Part shown: positions 1 to 9,122 of the stretch, one piece after another
Position numbering within the stretch: position 1 is the stretch's first letter
Layout of the letters: the number at the start of each line of letters is the position of its first letter
NCBI GenBank assembly: GCA_963702695.1
Contig: CAVPDS010000020.1
Location: forward strand, 1-64,000
Direction of reading: 5' to 3'
Source: VAZQ01 sp963702695
Lineage (GTDB): Bacteria; Pseudomonadota; Alphaproteobacteria; Rhizobiales; Xanthobacteraceae
Length of the DNA stretch: 64,000 nucleotides
The notes under the pieces: generated by a model
Told to the model about the DNA's origin: nothing
Database searches by the model: none
What the model saw: the letters and a program-made list of their open reading frames with translations, nothing else
Program-made: the position numbers and the translations under genes

Positions 1-200
1 TACGACGAGACCGGGTTGAGGCGATTGCTAAACTTCGCGCCGCCCGCGAAGCCGGTGATGTCGATGAGGGGCCGCTGTCGATGGGCCAGGACGCCGGCCT
101 AATTCACGATATCCCCTCCGCCGGCGAGCTGGTGACCCGAATTGCCCAGCAGGCCAATGAGATTCTAACTCAGACGCTTCCGGGCTTCGTTACGAACTAA
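1..200 (+). CDS. Nitronate monooxygenase family protein, C-terminal end (partial)
   Basis: An open frame (codons in phase with position 3) runs in from the left edge and stops at TAA 198-200, giving about 65 residues. The stretch GQDAGLIHDIPSAGELVTRI followed by a short helix is the typical tail of NAD(P)H-dependent flavin oxidoreductases of the 2-nitropropane dioxygenase / nitronate monooxygenase family, where the glycine-rich GQ.AGLI segment is the last strand-helix of the FMN-binding TIM barrel. The enzymes oxidise alkyl nitronates in the cytoplasm. The catalytic part lies outside the window, so activity cannot be judged; the family call rests on this tail only. Confidence 0.7.
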   Translation, partial: RRDRVEAIAKLRAAREAGDVDEGPLSMGQDAGLIHDIPSAGELVTRIAQQANEILTQTLPGFVTN

Positions 201-560
201 CCCAGCGGGGGCTCGATGCACTCCTCTCGCGGGCTGGTTTAATATGTTGGAGCGTTGTTTCACTCCCTCAGGCGAGCGAGATGTTAAACTGCGTTGGAGC
301 GAATTCTCTTGTATCATCAATAAGAGAGTTGGATCCCAGTCTCTCTCCCTCGGCAAGTTGAGAGCTTACAATTAGTCGCGGCAGGGACGGCGATTGCTTC
401 CGCCGGCCCCCGGCGGAACTCGGAGCCCCGCATTTCTTCCGGCGGGCTCGCGACAACATCGCAGGCCTCCGATACCTGCCGACCAACCGCGCACAAAGGG
501 TGGCCGCAAACTTGCTTCGTCGTGCACGGGGAGAGGACATTTCGACAGGAGTATCCCAAC
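201..560. other. Intergenic stretch, no gene seen
   Basis: No frame here has convincing coding character or a ribosome binding site, and no RNA gene or repeat stands out. The last 15 bases hold the AGGAG motif that serves the small gene starting at 561. Confidence 0.5.
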
Positions 561-815
561 ATGGGACACCATATAAGTGATTATCGAGGGCTCGGCGGCG
601 AAGCCGTACGCGTGCTTCCTGACGGGCGCCGTCTGGTGCAGGGCGCCGATCTGTCAGTGAGAGTGATCGACCACGACGGAGGCGAGATGATACCTTCGGC
701 CTCGGAGATTGCTGCACTTTTTGTCGTGGCCGAAATGACGCCACCGAGGAGGCGGGCCAACGGTAAGCGACTATTCAGACCGCAGTGCGAAGAGGATTGG
801 AAGCTCGCTGTCTGA
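561..815 (+). CDS. Small hypothetical protein (84 aa)
   Basis: The ATG at 561 is preceded by AGGAG at 547-551, a good ribosome binding site, so it is preferred over the upstream start at 522. The product is soluble, with no signal peptide or membrane segment. It is acidic in the middle (SVRVIDHDGGEMIPSASEIA) and ends in a basic RRRANGKRLFRPQCEEDW tail. I do not recognise the family. It stands alone between two gene-poor stretches. Confidence 0.45.
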   Translation: MGHHISDYRGLGGEAVRVLPDGRRLVQGADLSVRVIDHDGGEMIPSASEIAALFVVAEMTPPRRRANGKRLFRPQCEEDWKLAV

Positions 816-1362
816 ATCATGGACACCTCACCATATCCATGAGCGGGCCCAGACTGCGGGAAGACGCCCATTCTTGCTTCCATTAACTACAACCGGCTTC
901 CGAGCGACCACCTCGAGCGAGAAATAACACGTTACGGAACGATACGTCGGAGCATTGTCTAGACCTGCTCAAAGACCGACTGCGCTGCCCGAGTGGCGGC
1001 AAACGCAATGTCCGAGTTAAGCCAGCCAGCACGGAAGCGTAGCGCGATGGGTAGTGATGCGAGGAGCGGCGACGAGGGCCGCAAATCATCCCATGCGTAC
1101 CGCTCCCGCGGCAACGGTCCGCGGCTTGCCTCAAAGTAGCCTGTCTAGGCGACCCACACGCCGCTCCGACTGCCGTTTGTTGAATTTCTTGACTCTTACC
1201 AAATGCCCGATCGGCATCGACCACAAAATACGGATGCAGGCGTCCTCACTCAACTGACGAAAAAAATGGGCTCGGGGCTAATTCCGTGACTAGAAAGTTC
1301 TGAGACGGGACATTAGGGCGCGCGAGGGATGCCGGCTCGACGCAGTTTGGCAGGTACGCTGG
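816..1362. other. Gene-poor stretch of about 550 bp
   Basis: Short open frames on both strands (for example 883-1224 minus and 1054-1257 plus) lack ribosome binding sites and protein-like composition. No repeat, RNA gene or clear terminator was recognised. It separates the small gene at 561 from the 3' end of the lytic transglycosylase. Confidence 0.45.
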
Positions 1363-3519
1363 TCAGCGGGGAACAGCGTCCACCACGGCCGGCTCGGCAC
1401 GCAATTCGACCTTCGCCGCTCGGTGCAGGTTGGGCTCGACGGTCGCGATGTCGGCGCCGAAGCGCGCGCGGTAGACCTGCAGGTTCTCCATCACACGCTG
1501 AACGTAGTTGCGAGTTTCGGCCAATGGGATGCGCTCGACCCAATCGACCGCGTCGACCTTGGGATCACGCGGATCGCCATGCTGAGTCACCCATTGTTTG
1601 ACCCGACCGCGCCCGGCATTGTAGCCGGCGAACGTCATGATGTAAGAGCCACGGTACTCTTTGAGCAACGCGGCGACCTCAGCGGATCCCATCTGGGTAT
1701 TGTAAATGGGGTCGGCCAGGAGCCGGTCCCAACTATAGACGACCCCGAACCGCTTGGCGGTGTCGCGACCAGCTTCCGGAGTGACCTGCATCAGTCCGAC
1801 GGCTTTGGCTGGCGATCTGTCGCGCTGGTCGAACGCACTCTCGGTGCGCACGATTGAATAGACAATGCACCTATCGAGCTGTGCGATCGGGTTGTAAGAT
1901 GGTACGCCAATATCAGGAAAAGCGTATTGGTCGGTTGGTAAGCCTCTCGCGAGCGCAGATTTACCGATGAGCAGCATCGCTTGGGCATCATTGTTGCGCG
2001 CAGTAAGCTCGCCAAGCGCCGCGAGAGCGCCAACGTCGCTGCTGGCTTGGGCGAGGTCGCTCACGAACGACACGACGAGATCGCGTTCGCCGATCGAATA
2101 AAGGATCTGCGCCCCCTGCAGCAGTTCGCGCGCGGTCTCGCGCAAGGGTTCCGACGGCGAGTGGCGCAATGCGATCTCGTCGCCCAGGCCGAGCCGGGCG
2201 CGTGCTAGCTGCCCGTAATAGGCGGTGGGATAGCGGGCGGCAGCTTCGTATTGTGCGCGCATCTCCTCGGACTGCCCAGCCGCCTCGGCGGCGCGGCCAC
2301 GCCAATAGGCGGCGCGCGCGAGGACGATCGGATCTGCAGAGCCTGCGTCGACATGACCGAAATGCTCAAGCGCCGTGGTCGGATCGGCAAGGAAGCGCAG
2401 TGCGATCCAACCCGCCATGAAATGAAATTCGGCACGGTAATAGGGATTGGCCGGGAGTGCGGCCTCGCGCACGACCCGATAGGCCGTCTCTGCATCACCA
2501 AGATCGATGAGCCTGCGTGCCAGCACACGTCGCTCGCGCCACCATTCATCGGTGTCCTGCAGATCCTGGCGCGAGGCCGCGAGCACTAGCTTGGCCGCCG
2601 CCGCGGTGTCGTCGTGCCGCAGGAGCCAGTGCAGACGGCATAGCGCGTAGCCTCCATTTTGCCGTGCTTCGCTGCGCACCGCATCGAGCAGCGCTCCGCC
2701 CTTGGTAGAGTTTGCCTCCGCGGCAGCGCAAGCGTTGACGATCGCAACTTCGTCGTTGCCGAGGTGCTTGGCAGCACGCATCGCCGCGCCGAAGTCCTTC
2801 GCACCGACACGCCGGACCATGCGTGCAAGGTGGTCGGCCGGGGTCAGCTTATCGCCGAACTCTTTGAGCGTCGCAGTTTCTAGCTCAGCCGATAGTTCCG
2901 CCGCGTGCCATACTGCGCGAACTTCGCGCTCGACGCTGGCGCCGTCGCCCTCCTCCATGAGCACGCGCGCGAGCGCGAGCCGGCCCACCGCGCTCGTTGG
3001 TTGTTCCTTGCCAAAAAAGCGGCGCACAGTGCCGGCGTCGCGCCGCTCCTGCCACAACTTCGCCTCAGCTCGCCGACGTAGCAGCGGAATGCTTGGCCAA
3101 TAGGGATTGGCCTGAATGAAGGCGTCGTAGCGATCGAATCCCGCCGCGCTGTCAGAGCGGCGCAGCAGCGCCCATTCGACAAGCTTCTGCGCCACCGGAT
3201 CAGCAATCGATGTCGCAAGTGCGGTCGCTTCACGCAGCTTGTGCTGGCGCCCCAACTCGATCGCCTGCTTGGCCATCGCGAGATCAGGCGACAGCGCCGC
3301 TGCCAGCGGTCGGTCAACCGGCAGGGGCACGCGCGGTACCGTAGCATCGGGCCTGTGAGCCCGCTCGTTCTGCCGCGCGGCTGCACTCCGATTCGAATGC
3401 GGTGCTGATTTGCTATGAACGGTCTTGCTTCGGTCCGCCGACAGGTCCTTGTGACGCGGTGCGGGCATCGCTTCACCAGTTCCGAGTGCGGCGGTGGCAG
3501 AAGCCAGAAGCCAGACCAT
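1363..3519 (-). CDS. Soluble lytic murein transglycosylase (Slt70-like, GH23)
   Basis: This is a periplasmic enzyme that cleaves the MurNAc-GlcNAc bond of peptidoglycan, forming 1,6-anhydro ends. From the ATG at 3519 the product has 718 residues. A short hydrophobic segment (MVWLLASATAALGTGEA) is followed by a long alpha-helical superhelix and a C-terminal SLT domain. The catalytic glutamate is in RTESAFD (about residue 560), followed by AVGLMQVTPEAG and FAGYNAGRGRVKQW, the hallmark GH23 motifs. Length and layout match Slt70-type enzymes. The frame stays open to a GTG at 3681, but the extra 54 residues look non-native; their arginine-rich end just before Met could still act as a signal-peptide n-region, so the start is uncertain. 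Confidence 0.88.
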   Translation of the reverse strand: MVWLLASATAALGTGEAMPAPRHKDLSADRSKTVHSKSAPHSNRSAAARQNERAHRPDATVPRVPLPVDRPLAAALSPDLAMAKQAIELGRQHKLREATALATSIADPVAQKLVEWALLRRSDSAAGFDRYDAFIQANPYWPSIPLLRRRAEAKLWQERRDAGTVRRFFGKEQPTSAVGRLALARVLMEEGDGASVEREVRAVWHAAELSAELETATLKEFGDKLTPADHLARMVRRVGAKDFGAAMRAAKHLGNDEVAIVNACAAAEANSTKGGALLDAVRSEARQNGGYALCRLHWLLRHDDTAAAAKLVLAASRQDLQDTDEWWRERRVLARRLIDLGDAETAYRVVREAALPANPYYRAEFHFMAGWIALRFLADPTTALEHFGHVDAGSADPIVLARAAYWRGRAAEAAGQSEEMRAQYEAAARYPTAYYGQLARARLGLGDEIALRHSPSEPLRETARELLQGAQILYSIGERDLVVSFVSDLAQASSDVGALAALGELTARNNDAQAMLLIGKSALARGLPTDQYAFPDIGVPSYNPIAQLDRCIVYSIVRTESAFDQRDRSPAKAVGLMQVTPEAGRDTAKRFGVVYSWDRLLADPIYNTQMGSAEVAALLKEYRGSYIMTFAGYNAGRGRVKQWVTQHGDPRDPKVDAVDWVERIPLAETRNYVQRVMENLQVYRARFGADIATVEPNLHRAAKVELRAEPAVVDAVPR

Positions 3520-4160
3520 TGCTGCACGCCGGCAAGTTCGCGGGCGCTGCCGACTGGTGAGATGCCCACCGTGGCCTAAGGCAGATCCGGAGATTTGGTC
3601 TGTGCTTTCCCCCGAGGAACGAATGACTCCGTCCTCCTCCCCCTTCGAAAATGCCACGCTACGACGGCGAGCGCCTCCCACCAGAGCTTCGCTGGGTAGC
3701 GCCCTGATCAGCCCACATTTTGGCTAAGTTGTGGCGCTTGCGTAGCCAGTGTCTCCTCGTCCCTCCTGATAGTGAACACCAACTGTCAAATTATGGGTCC
3801 AATTTGACAGTCTCGCCAGAAACGCCTGCGAAATCAAAGCGTGAATTGCCGGATGGTGGGCCGAGAAGCGCTTGAACCTCCAACCAACCGCTCGCGCCGA
3901 CGGAATTGAGCGGGGACTGATGCTGTGGTCCTGGGACCAATATCTTTACTGGGGATGGCGTGCGACGAACCTTCGAGCCGCCAGCACAAACTAGCGATCG
4001 ACATCCGATGCGCAGGGCCGTTTGAGCCTAGCAACAGACATAATGATCGCCTTCCGCTAACATCCGTAATCGGTGTAGCTTGATCTGAGAACCACCACCG
4101 GGACCCGCCGAGGGGTTCCGCGATTCCAAGGGCGGCGTCTGTCAAAGAAAGGGTCGTTGC
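3520..4160. other. Long divergent intergenic region
   Basis: About 640 bp separate the transglycosylase (minus strand) from the carbonic anhydrase (plus strand). Apart from the perfect inverted repeat at 3782-3811, nothing is recognised. The 3834-4145 minus frame looks spurious, having no ribosome binding site and arginine/serine-rich composition. Confidence 0.5.
3782..3811. promoter_or_regulatory. Perfect 11-bp inverted repeat (operator- or IS-end-like)
   Basis: ACTGTCAAATT (3782-3792) and its exact reverse complement AATTTGACAGT (3801-3811) flank an 8-nt spacer. The arms are AT-rich in GC-rich DNA and there is no T-run after it, so a regulator site or a transposon-end remnant is more likely than a terminator. 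No regulator gene is adjacent. Confidence 0.4.
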
Positions 4161-4865
4161 ATGCTTACACGAAGATTATTTTGTGGCTGTCTGGCCTCTG
4201 TCGCCTCGTTCGCGGCGACAGCGGCTCACGCGCAGTCCGAGTGCGCGGTCTTCACGCCCGAGCGGCAGAAGAACACGACGCCCGATCAGGCTGTAGCCCT
4301 GCTCAAGCAAGGCAACGAGCGCATACTTGCAGGTAAATCAATCAATTGCGACCTCGTCACCCAGGCGAAGGACACAGCGGCCGGGCAGGCGCCGTTTGCG
4401 GTGATCCTCGGCTGCATCGACTCGCGCGTATCGCCAGAACTGGTCTTCGATCAGGGCGTCGGCGATATTTTCTGCGCGCGTGTTGCAGGAAATTTCGTCA
4501 ATACCGACATCCTCGGCAGTTTGGAATTCGCGACGCGGGTCGAAGGCGCCAAGGCGATTGTTGTTCTTGGCCATAACAACTGCGGCGCGATCAAGGGCGC
4601 GATCGACAAGGTAAAGCTCGGCAACCTCACGGCGATGTTGCAGAATATCGAGCCGGCGATCAAATCGCTGGGCAAACTTCAGGGCGAGCGGAACTCCCAC
4701 AATTACGAGCTCGTCCAGCAAGTCGCCATCGCTAACGCCAAACTGGCCGCACAAAACATCCCGAAGCGTAGCAAGGTCATGTCCGATCTCATCAAGGCGG
4801 GACAATTGAAAGTGTTTTCCGCGATGCATGATTTGGAGACCGGCAAGGTGACTTGGCTGAGCTAA
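4161..4865 (+). CDS. Exported beta-class carbonic anhydrase
   Basis: This enzyme catalyses reversible hydration of CO2 to bicarbonate, here predicted in the periplasm. The 234-residue product begins with a signal peptide carrying a twin arginine (MLTRRLFCGCLASVASFAATAAHA). The beta-CA core follows: CIDSRV gives zinc ligand Cys85 and the Asp87/Arg89 dyad, and GHNNCGA gives His138 and Cys141. All ligands of the family are present. Most bacterial beta-CAs are cytosolic, so the leader peptide is notable; similar secreted forms are known. The gene stands alone with long flanks. Confidence 0.9.
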   Translation: MLTRRLFCGCLASVASFAATAAHAQSECAVFTPERQKNTTPDQAVALLKQGNERILAGKSINCDLVTQAKDTAAGQAPFAVILGCIDSRVSPELVFDQGVGDIFCARVAGNFVNTDILGSLEFATRVEGAKAIVVLGHNNCGAIKGAIDKVKLGNLTAMLQNIEPAIKSLGKLQGERNSHNYELVQQVAIANAKLAAQNIPKRSKVMSDLIKAGQLKVFSAMHDLETGKVTWLS

Positions 4866-5227
4866 TCGATTCATTTAGGGCGCGACCTTTGCGCGAGAGC
4901 ACGTCGCGGTCGGGACCTTGATGAGCTACGGAACAAGCCTAACGGATGCTTACGCCACCCATGCCGCGTGCTTATGGCACCGGCAGTGAGCCCGGATAAC
5001 GCCAGAGCAACCGAGCATCAGACGCAGCCACTTCTGAGAGGGTTTGAAACACGTTAAGTCTGGCGACGGCCGATCCTTGTGGGTCGCCATCAGTCGACCT
5101 GTTCATTGTCGATTTTGATCTACGCGTTGTTCTCTGCGCAAATATGCTCGTCCAGCGTCTGCCGCGCGCGCGTCGTCAAAGGCTGCGGTAATTTGATCAT
5201 GATTGCAGTTGGGAGTTCATCCTTGCG
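4866..5227. other. Intergenic stretch between convergent genes
   Basis: About 360 bp lie between the stop of the carbonic anhydrase and the stop of the peptidoglycan-binding gene on the other strand. No coding frame, strong hairpin with a T-run, or repeat was recognised. Confidence 0.45.
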
Positions 5228-5722
5228 TCATCCGATCACGAACTGCAGCCCGACGACGCTCTCCAGCGTCGCGCTCGCCGCGTGCAGCGAAACCGCCCAG
5301 GTCCTATCGCCGATCACGCCGTCCGAGGGCACGCCGCCCCAAGCCTGGAACGCCTTCACGGAGGCCTTGGTGCTGGGACCGAAGCTGCCGTCGACGGCAC
5401 CTGGGACCGTATCCCATTGTCCGGATGCACCGTTCGTGAGTATCTGCTGGAGGCTGCGCACGACGTTCCCGCTCGCCCCTTCCTGTAAGGTGGGCATGGG
5501 GCCGCCGTCGGGAAGCGCCGCCCAGGTCAGCGGACCGACGACGCCGTCGGCCACAAGGCCTGCACCTCCCTGGAATTCCTTGACCGCGGTCTCTGTCTTC
5601 GCGCCGAATGCGCCGTCGACGGCGAGACCAAGATTAGGGGTACGCCGAAGCGCGCGCTGAAGCCTGCGGACGGCATCTCCGGTCGCGCCGGGAGCGATTG
5701 TCGGTTGACCAGGATTAGGCAT
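5228..5722 (-). CDS. Peptidoglycan-binding protein with two PGB repeats
   Basis: The 164-residue protein is built of two tandem PG_binding_1 three-helix domains, at about residues 10-70 (GDAVRRLQRALRR...VDGAFGAKTETAVKEFQ...DGVVGPLTWAAL) and 80-145 (GNVVRSLQQIL...VDGSFGPSTKASVKAFQ...DGVIGDRTW). It has no catalytic domain and no evident signal peptide, so it may be released by another route or be a stand-alone wall-binding module. The start ATG has an AGGAG motif 7 nt upstream. A final hydrophobic tail (ATLESVVGLQFVIG) is not part of the repeats. Confidence 0.85.
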   Translation of the reverse strand: MPNPGQPTIAPGATGDAVRRLQRALRRTPNLGLAVDGAFGAKTETAVKEFQGGAGLVADGVVGPLTWAALPDGGPMPTLQEGASGNVVRSLQQILTNGASGQWDTVPGAVDGSFGPSTKASVKAFQAWGGVPSDGVIGDRTWAVSLHAASATLESVVGLQFVIG

Positions 5723-6403
5723 GCTCGTCTCCTGTGCTCGAACATTTTAGTTGGGACAGACGAAATTCTATCACGTGATTGTGCACGAGACATCGCAGTA
5801 TCGAGAAGAGCCTAACCTAGAGGCTAGCACGGCATGACGCGGCTATTTGATAAGACGCGGGCCCCACTGGACGCGTGTGCTTTTGTTCAAGGAACTCGCT
5901 CGTTCGGACGCTGACGTGCGCTGGGACGTCGGCGCATTCTCGTCTGGCTTCCTTTCTCCCTCTGGGTGGCGATCTGAGAATGCGTCGCAGGGCCGCCGTT
6001 CCGCACCGGTTTCTGGCCCGCCAGTCACCCGCAGCGGGCACCAGTCGATTCTGCAGTATCGGACCGCCCCGATGGGGCCGCGGACCCTCTGCGACCCCCA
6101 GAGGGCAGGCGGCGGGCGGTCCGAGGACGCGATCGGCGGGATGGACGGGGCTCGCCGCCATCTGCGGCCGGAAGCCGAGTCGCGCCCCAGACTCGGCGAT
6201 GGATGGAGTCCCTACCTCCTGTCACTGACGTACGCGAGGCTCGCCGGTAAGCCTGGCGCCGTGCTGGCGCGGATGATGATGGACGAGGCCGAGCACGTCT
6301 GCGCGACCCTCGTGACGCGAGTAGTCAGTCGCCTCGCGAATGCAATTCATGCGATCAGCCTGCAGATTGCCACTTCGGTACCGGGGCCGCACTCGGACAC
6401 CCA
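5723..6403. other. Gene-poor stretch of about 680 bp
   Basis: Open frames here (for example 5847-6407 plus) have no ribosome binding site or family resemblance. A hairpin with 7-bp arms CCCTCTG (6085-6091) and CAGAGGG (6099-6105) is present without a T-run. Nothing else was recognised. Confidence 0.4.
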
Positions 6404-8851
6404 TTAAGTGGAGGACACTGGAAAGGCTGCGCGTTTGTGTGAGTTGTCGCCGCACGTGTCGAGCCGCACCAGGGCGCGGCAGATTCCGTCAGAAACGAAG
6501 ATTATCTGAAAAGTCTGTCCACGAAATCGCTCGAACCCGAGTTCGTTCGGGTCGGTCGCCGGCGCCGGGACATCGAATCCCTGATCGATTGCCGCCTGCA
6601 GCGCTTTTCGCGCGATTGCTTCCGCCATGCCTTCGCCGGAAAACCGCAGAAGGGAAAAGTCGTTGAGGCTGTCCAGGGTGTCACTCGAGGAAAGAGCCGC
6701 GGATATCTGATCGCGAACAACGTCTTCGACCGCCCGGGGCAGGAGGAAGACCAGGGCGACAAACAGAAGCGCCGCCGCGATGCTGCCGAGGACGAGGCCC
6801 GCGGGTCCGAGCGAAGCGGCGAGCGCGGCGAGGGCGAAGAGATCGGCGATATAGCCGGCGAGGCTGAGGAGCCCGAAGATCGTCAGCCCGCTTACGATCG
6901 ATGCGAGCGCGGCCGTGAGGAGGTTGGTCGCCAGCGAGATGTGAACCTCCGGGTTCGTTTGAACGTCCCGTTTCGACGTCGACGCGTTCCCAATAGGCTT
7001 TCCGCCGATGGCTGCATGGCTGAGAGGATCGCTTCGCTGGATCAAATCGGAGCGGACATCTCCGGTTAGCTGTTGTGTGAGGATGTTCGCGGCGCGCTGG
7101 TCCCGCATCAGCATTCCGGCCGTGAACGGCCGGCCGTAGGCAAACGAAATGCGGAGGTCTTTAATGTCAAAGACGCTGGAAAGCGGTCCGTGGATGTGGC
7201 CGACCGTTCCGCCCCCGTCGATGGGGGGCAGGCTGATGGACAGCGTTTCGCGATAGTCCACCTGGCCTTGCTCGGCGCCTCCGCCGCGAAACCGGAAACC
7301 CGTGGCACGCTCGGAAGCGTGGCTGATCGCGACGGTCCGTTCGCGCCCCGCCGGGGTTTTGTAGTCGATCTGGTATTGAAGCAGTGCAAGACGCAACTGC
7401 TCGACGTCGAGCTTGTCGTAGAGCGCCTTCGGGATGTCCCAAATTCGATCTCGGATCGAGACGCCGATGTTGATCCTCGTGGTGAGGTCGGGATGGGGAG
7501 CCGACGCGTTCGCCGGAGGATTGATGAAGATCGATAGCAAGTAAGGGCCGCGGAGCGGCACCCGCACGGTCGCGGGGTTGCCGGCTGCCGCACCCTCCGT
7601 CCCGGCAGTGGGCGGTAGAGGTACTCCTCCCGGTGCGGGGGGCTGGACCGGCGCGAGGAGCCACGCCATCGGAGCCGCGACACCATCGACGAGACCCGCG
7701 AGGGTGAAAGGAACTCCGTTCACCGGGAATCCGGGAGTCAGTGTGACAATCACATTGCGACCATCCGCCGTGGTGAGCGCGATGTCCCGCGAAGGCTTGC
7801 TGAGGCGAAGGCTCGCCGCGTCCATGTCGTCGAGGTCGCGGTCCGTTAGCCCGGCGAGTTGGTCGGGCTGCGTCCCGTCCGGCCGTTGTACCAGCGCCGC
7901 TGCGGTATCGAGGGAATCGATCGGCACCTCAACGGTCGAGCCGAGAGAGGGCGTGCTCGCGTTGGGAACGCCGACGAAATATTGAGGTAAGCCGCTTGCC
8001 GAGAAATCGGTGGCGGCAATCTCGACCCATTCTTCGCAGGGGAGATGCGGGCCGGTCACTTGCTCGGGACGAAGGATTTTGTCGCTTTCGATGGGAGGCG
8101 GATCCGCGAGAGCCGGAATGTCGGGTGCGAAGATGACGCGCAGGCCGCCGTCACCGAGGTCGGTGTACGCAAAGAACCCGACCGGCTCCTGGGCGAGGTC
8201 GGCGACCAGATGCCCCCCGATGGTATTGTCTATCGCGGAAGCCCGAATCAGTACGTCTCTCGATGCCGACAGCGCCCGCCCCGCCACCGGCTCAAACTGA
8301 ACGTTTTCGGGTGTGGCGTCCGGGACCAGGTCCGACGGCTCGCCGATCTGGCCGTGCCCGATGTCCCAGACTTCGAAGCCGGCGGTCGTGGCGGTGATCT
8401 CCTGGTTCGCCACCGTCGCCGTCAATCTCGTCCGGTAGAGGCCGAACCGGGTCTTGTGGTGCAGGATATCGAGGGTCAGATCCTTCCTTCCCACGGTCAG
8501 ACCGAGCAGCCAGATCGGCGCCGTGGCGAATGGCATCACATGGCGAAGAAGGCCTTCCCCGCGAAGCTCGAAGAGATGAAAGGATTCGCTGAACTCCGCG
8601 AGCGAGCGGGGGATGGTGTTCACGTCGATGGAAAGAATCACGCCGCGGGAATCGACGCCGCCCTGCCGGAGCCACGCGACCTTGTCGATATAGGATTGTG
8701 ACCAGATCGGGTGTGGCCGCCGCGGAGGGAGAGGAATGATCGGCGTGTCCAACTGAACCGTGGTACGGCGAAAGCGATCGAACGTGATGAGCAGCGGCTG
8801 TGTGTGCTGAATTTGCGGATGCTCGCCGCCCGGAATTTGCTCCGAGGTCAC
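6404..8851 (-). CDS. Large protein of unknown function, C-terminal part of a frameshifted gene
   Basis: From a GTG at 8851 this frame encodes 815 residues, but it is open and protein-like up to 9175 without a start codon, so the true gene began further upstream. Residues 1-600 are soluble, beta-rich and proline-rich, with no motif I recognise. Around residues 640-710 there are two or three hydrophobic membrane-spanning stretches (LLTAALASIVSGLTIFGLL, then LVLGSIAAALLFVALVFLLP). The last 100 residues are helical (AVEDVVRDQISAALSS). This suggests a membrane-anchored protein with a large domain. The N-terminal part sits in another frame at 9123-9680. Function unknown. Confidence 0.6.
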   Translation of the reverse strand: MTSEQIPGGEHPQIQHTQPLLITFDRFRRTTVQLDTPIIPLPPRRPHPIWSQSYIDKVAWLRQGGVDSRGVILSIDVNTIPRSLAEFSESFHLFELRGEGLLRHVMPFATAPIWLLGLTVGRKDLTLDILHHKTRFGLYRTRLTATVANQEITATTAGFEVWDIGHGQIGEPSDLVPDATPENVQFEPVAGRALSASRDVLIRASAIDNTIGGHLVADLAQEPVGFFAYTDLGDGGLRVIFAPDIPALADPPPIESDKILRPEQVTGPHLPCEEWVEIAATDFSASGLPQYFVGVPNASTPSLGSTVEVPIDSLDTAAALVQRPDGTQPDQLAGLTDRDLDDMDAASLRLSKPSRDIALTTADGRNVIVTLTPGFPVNGVPFTLAGLVDGVAAPMAWLLAPVQPPAPGGVPLPPTAGTEGAAAGNPATVRVPLRGPYLLSIFINPPANASAPHPDLTTRINIGVSIRDRIWDIPKALYDKLDVEQLRLALLQYQIDYKTPAGRERTVAISHASERATGFRFRGGGAEQGQVDYRETLSISLPPIDGGGTVGHIHGPLSSVFDIKDLRISFAYGRPFTAGMLMRDQRAANILTQQLTGDVRSDLIQRSDPLSHAAIGGKPIGNASTSKRDVQTNPEVHISLATNLLTAALASIVSGLTIFGLLSLAGYIADLFALAALAASLGPAGLVLGSIAAALLFVALVFLLPRAVEDVVRDQISAALSSSDTLDSLNDFSLLRFSGEGMAEAIARKALQAAIDQGFDVPAPATDPNELGFERFRGQTFQIIFVSDGICRALVRLDTCGDNSHKRAAFPVSST

Positions 8852-9122
8852 GCCGAGCGAGTCGAGATCGACTTGGCAGAGATTGAGAGGTTCATAGAAC
8901 GCGTCGGACTGCGGGTCGCTCGTAAGAGTCAGTCCTCCGCCGATCGTCAGGATGAGCGGGAAACGCGTGGCTTCCGGCGTGACTCTGTGGACGATGTGGA
9001 GGCGCCGGCCGTCGATGCGGGCATCGAGATCGAACCCACCGTCTTGGAGAACGGTGTCCTTTACGGTGAGCGAACCAGAGACACCATCAAAACGGATCTG
9101 CAGCAGGAGAAGCTGCCAACGA

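Noticed and set aside
883..1224. 114-codon minus-strand frame
   Set aside because: No ribosome binding site and composition typical of random GC-rich frames.
5847..6407. 187-codon plus-strand frame
   Set aside because: Overlaps the end of the unknown gene on the other strand, has no ribosome binding site and no protein-like pattern.
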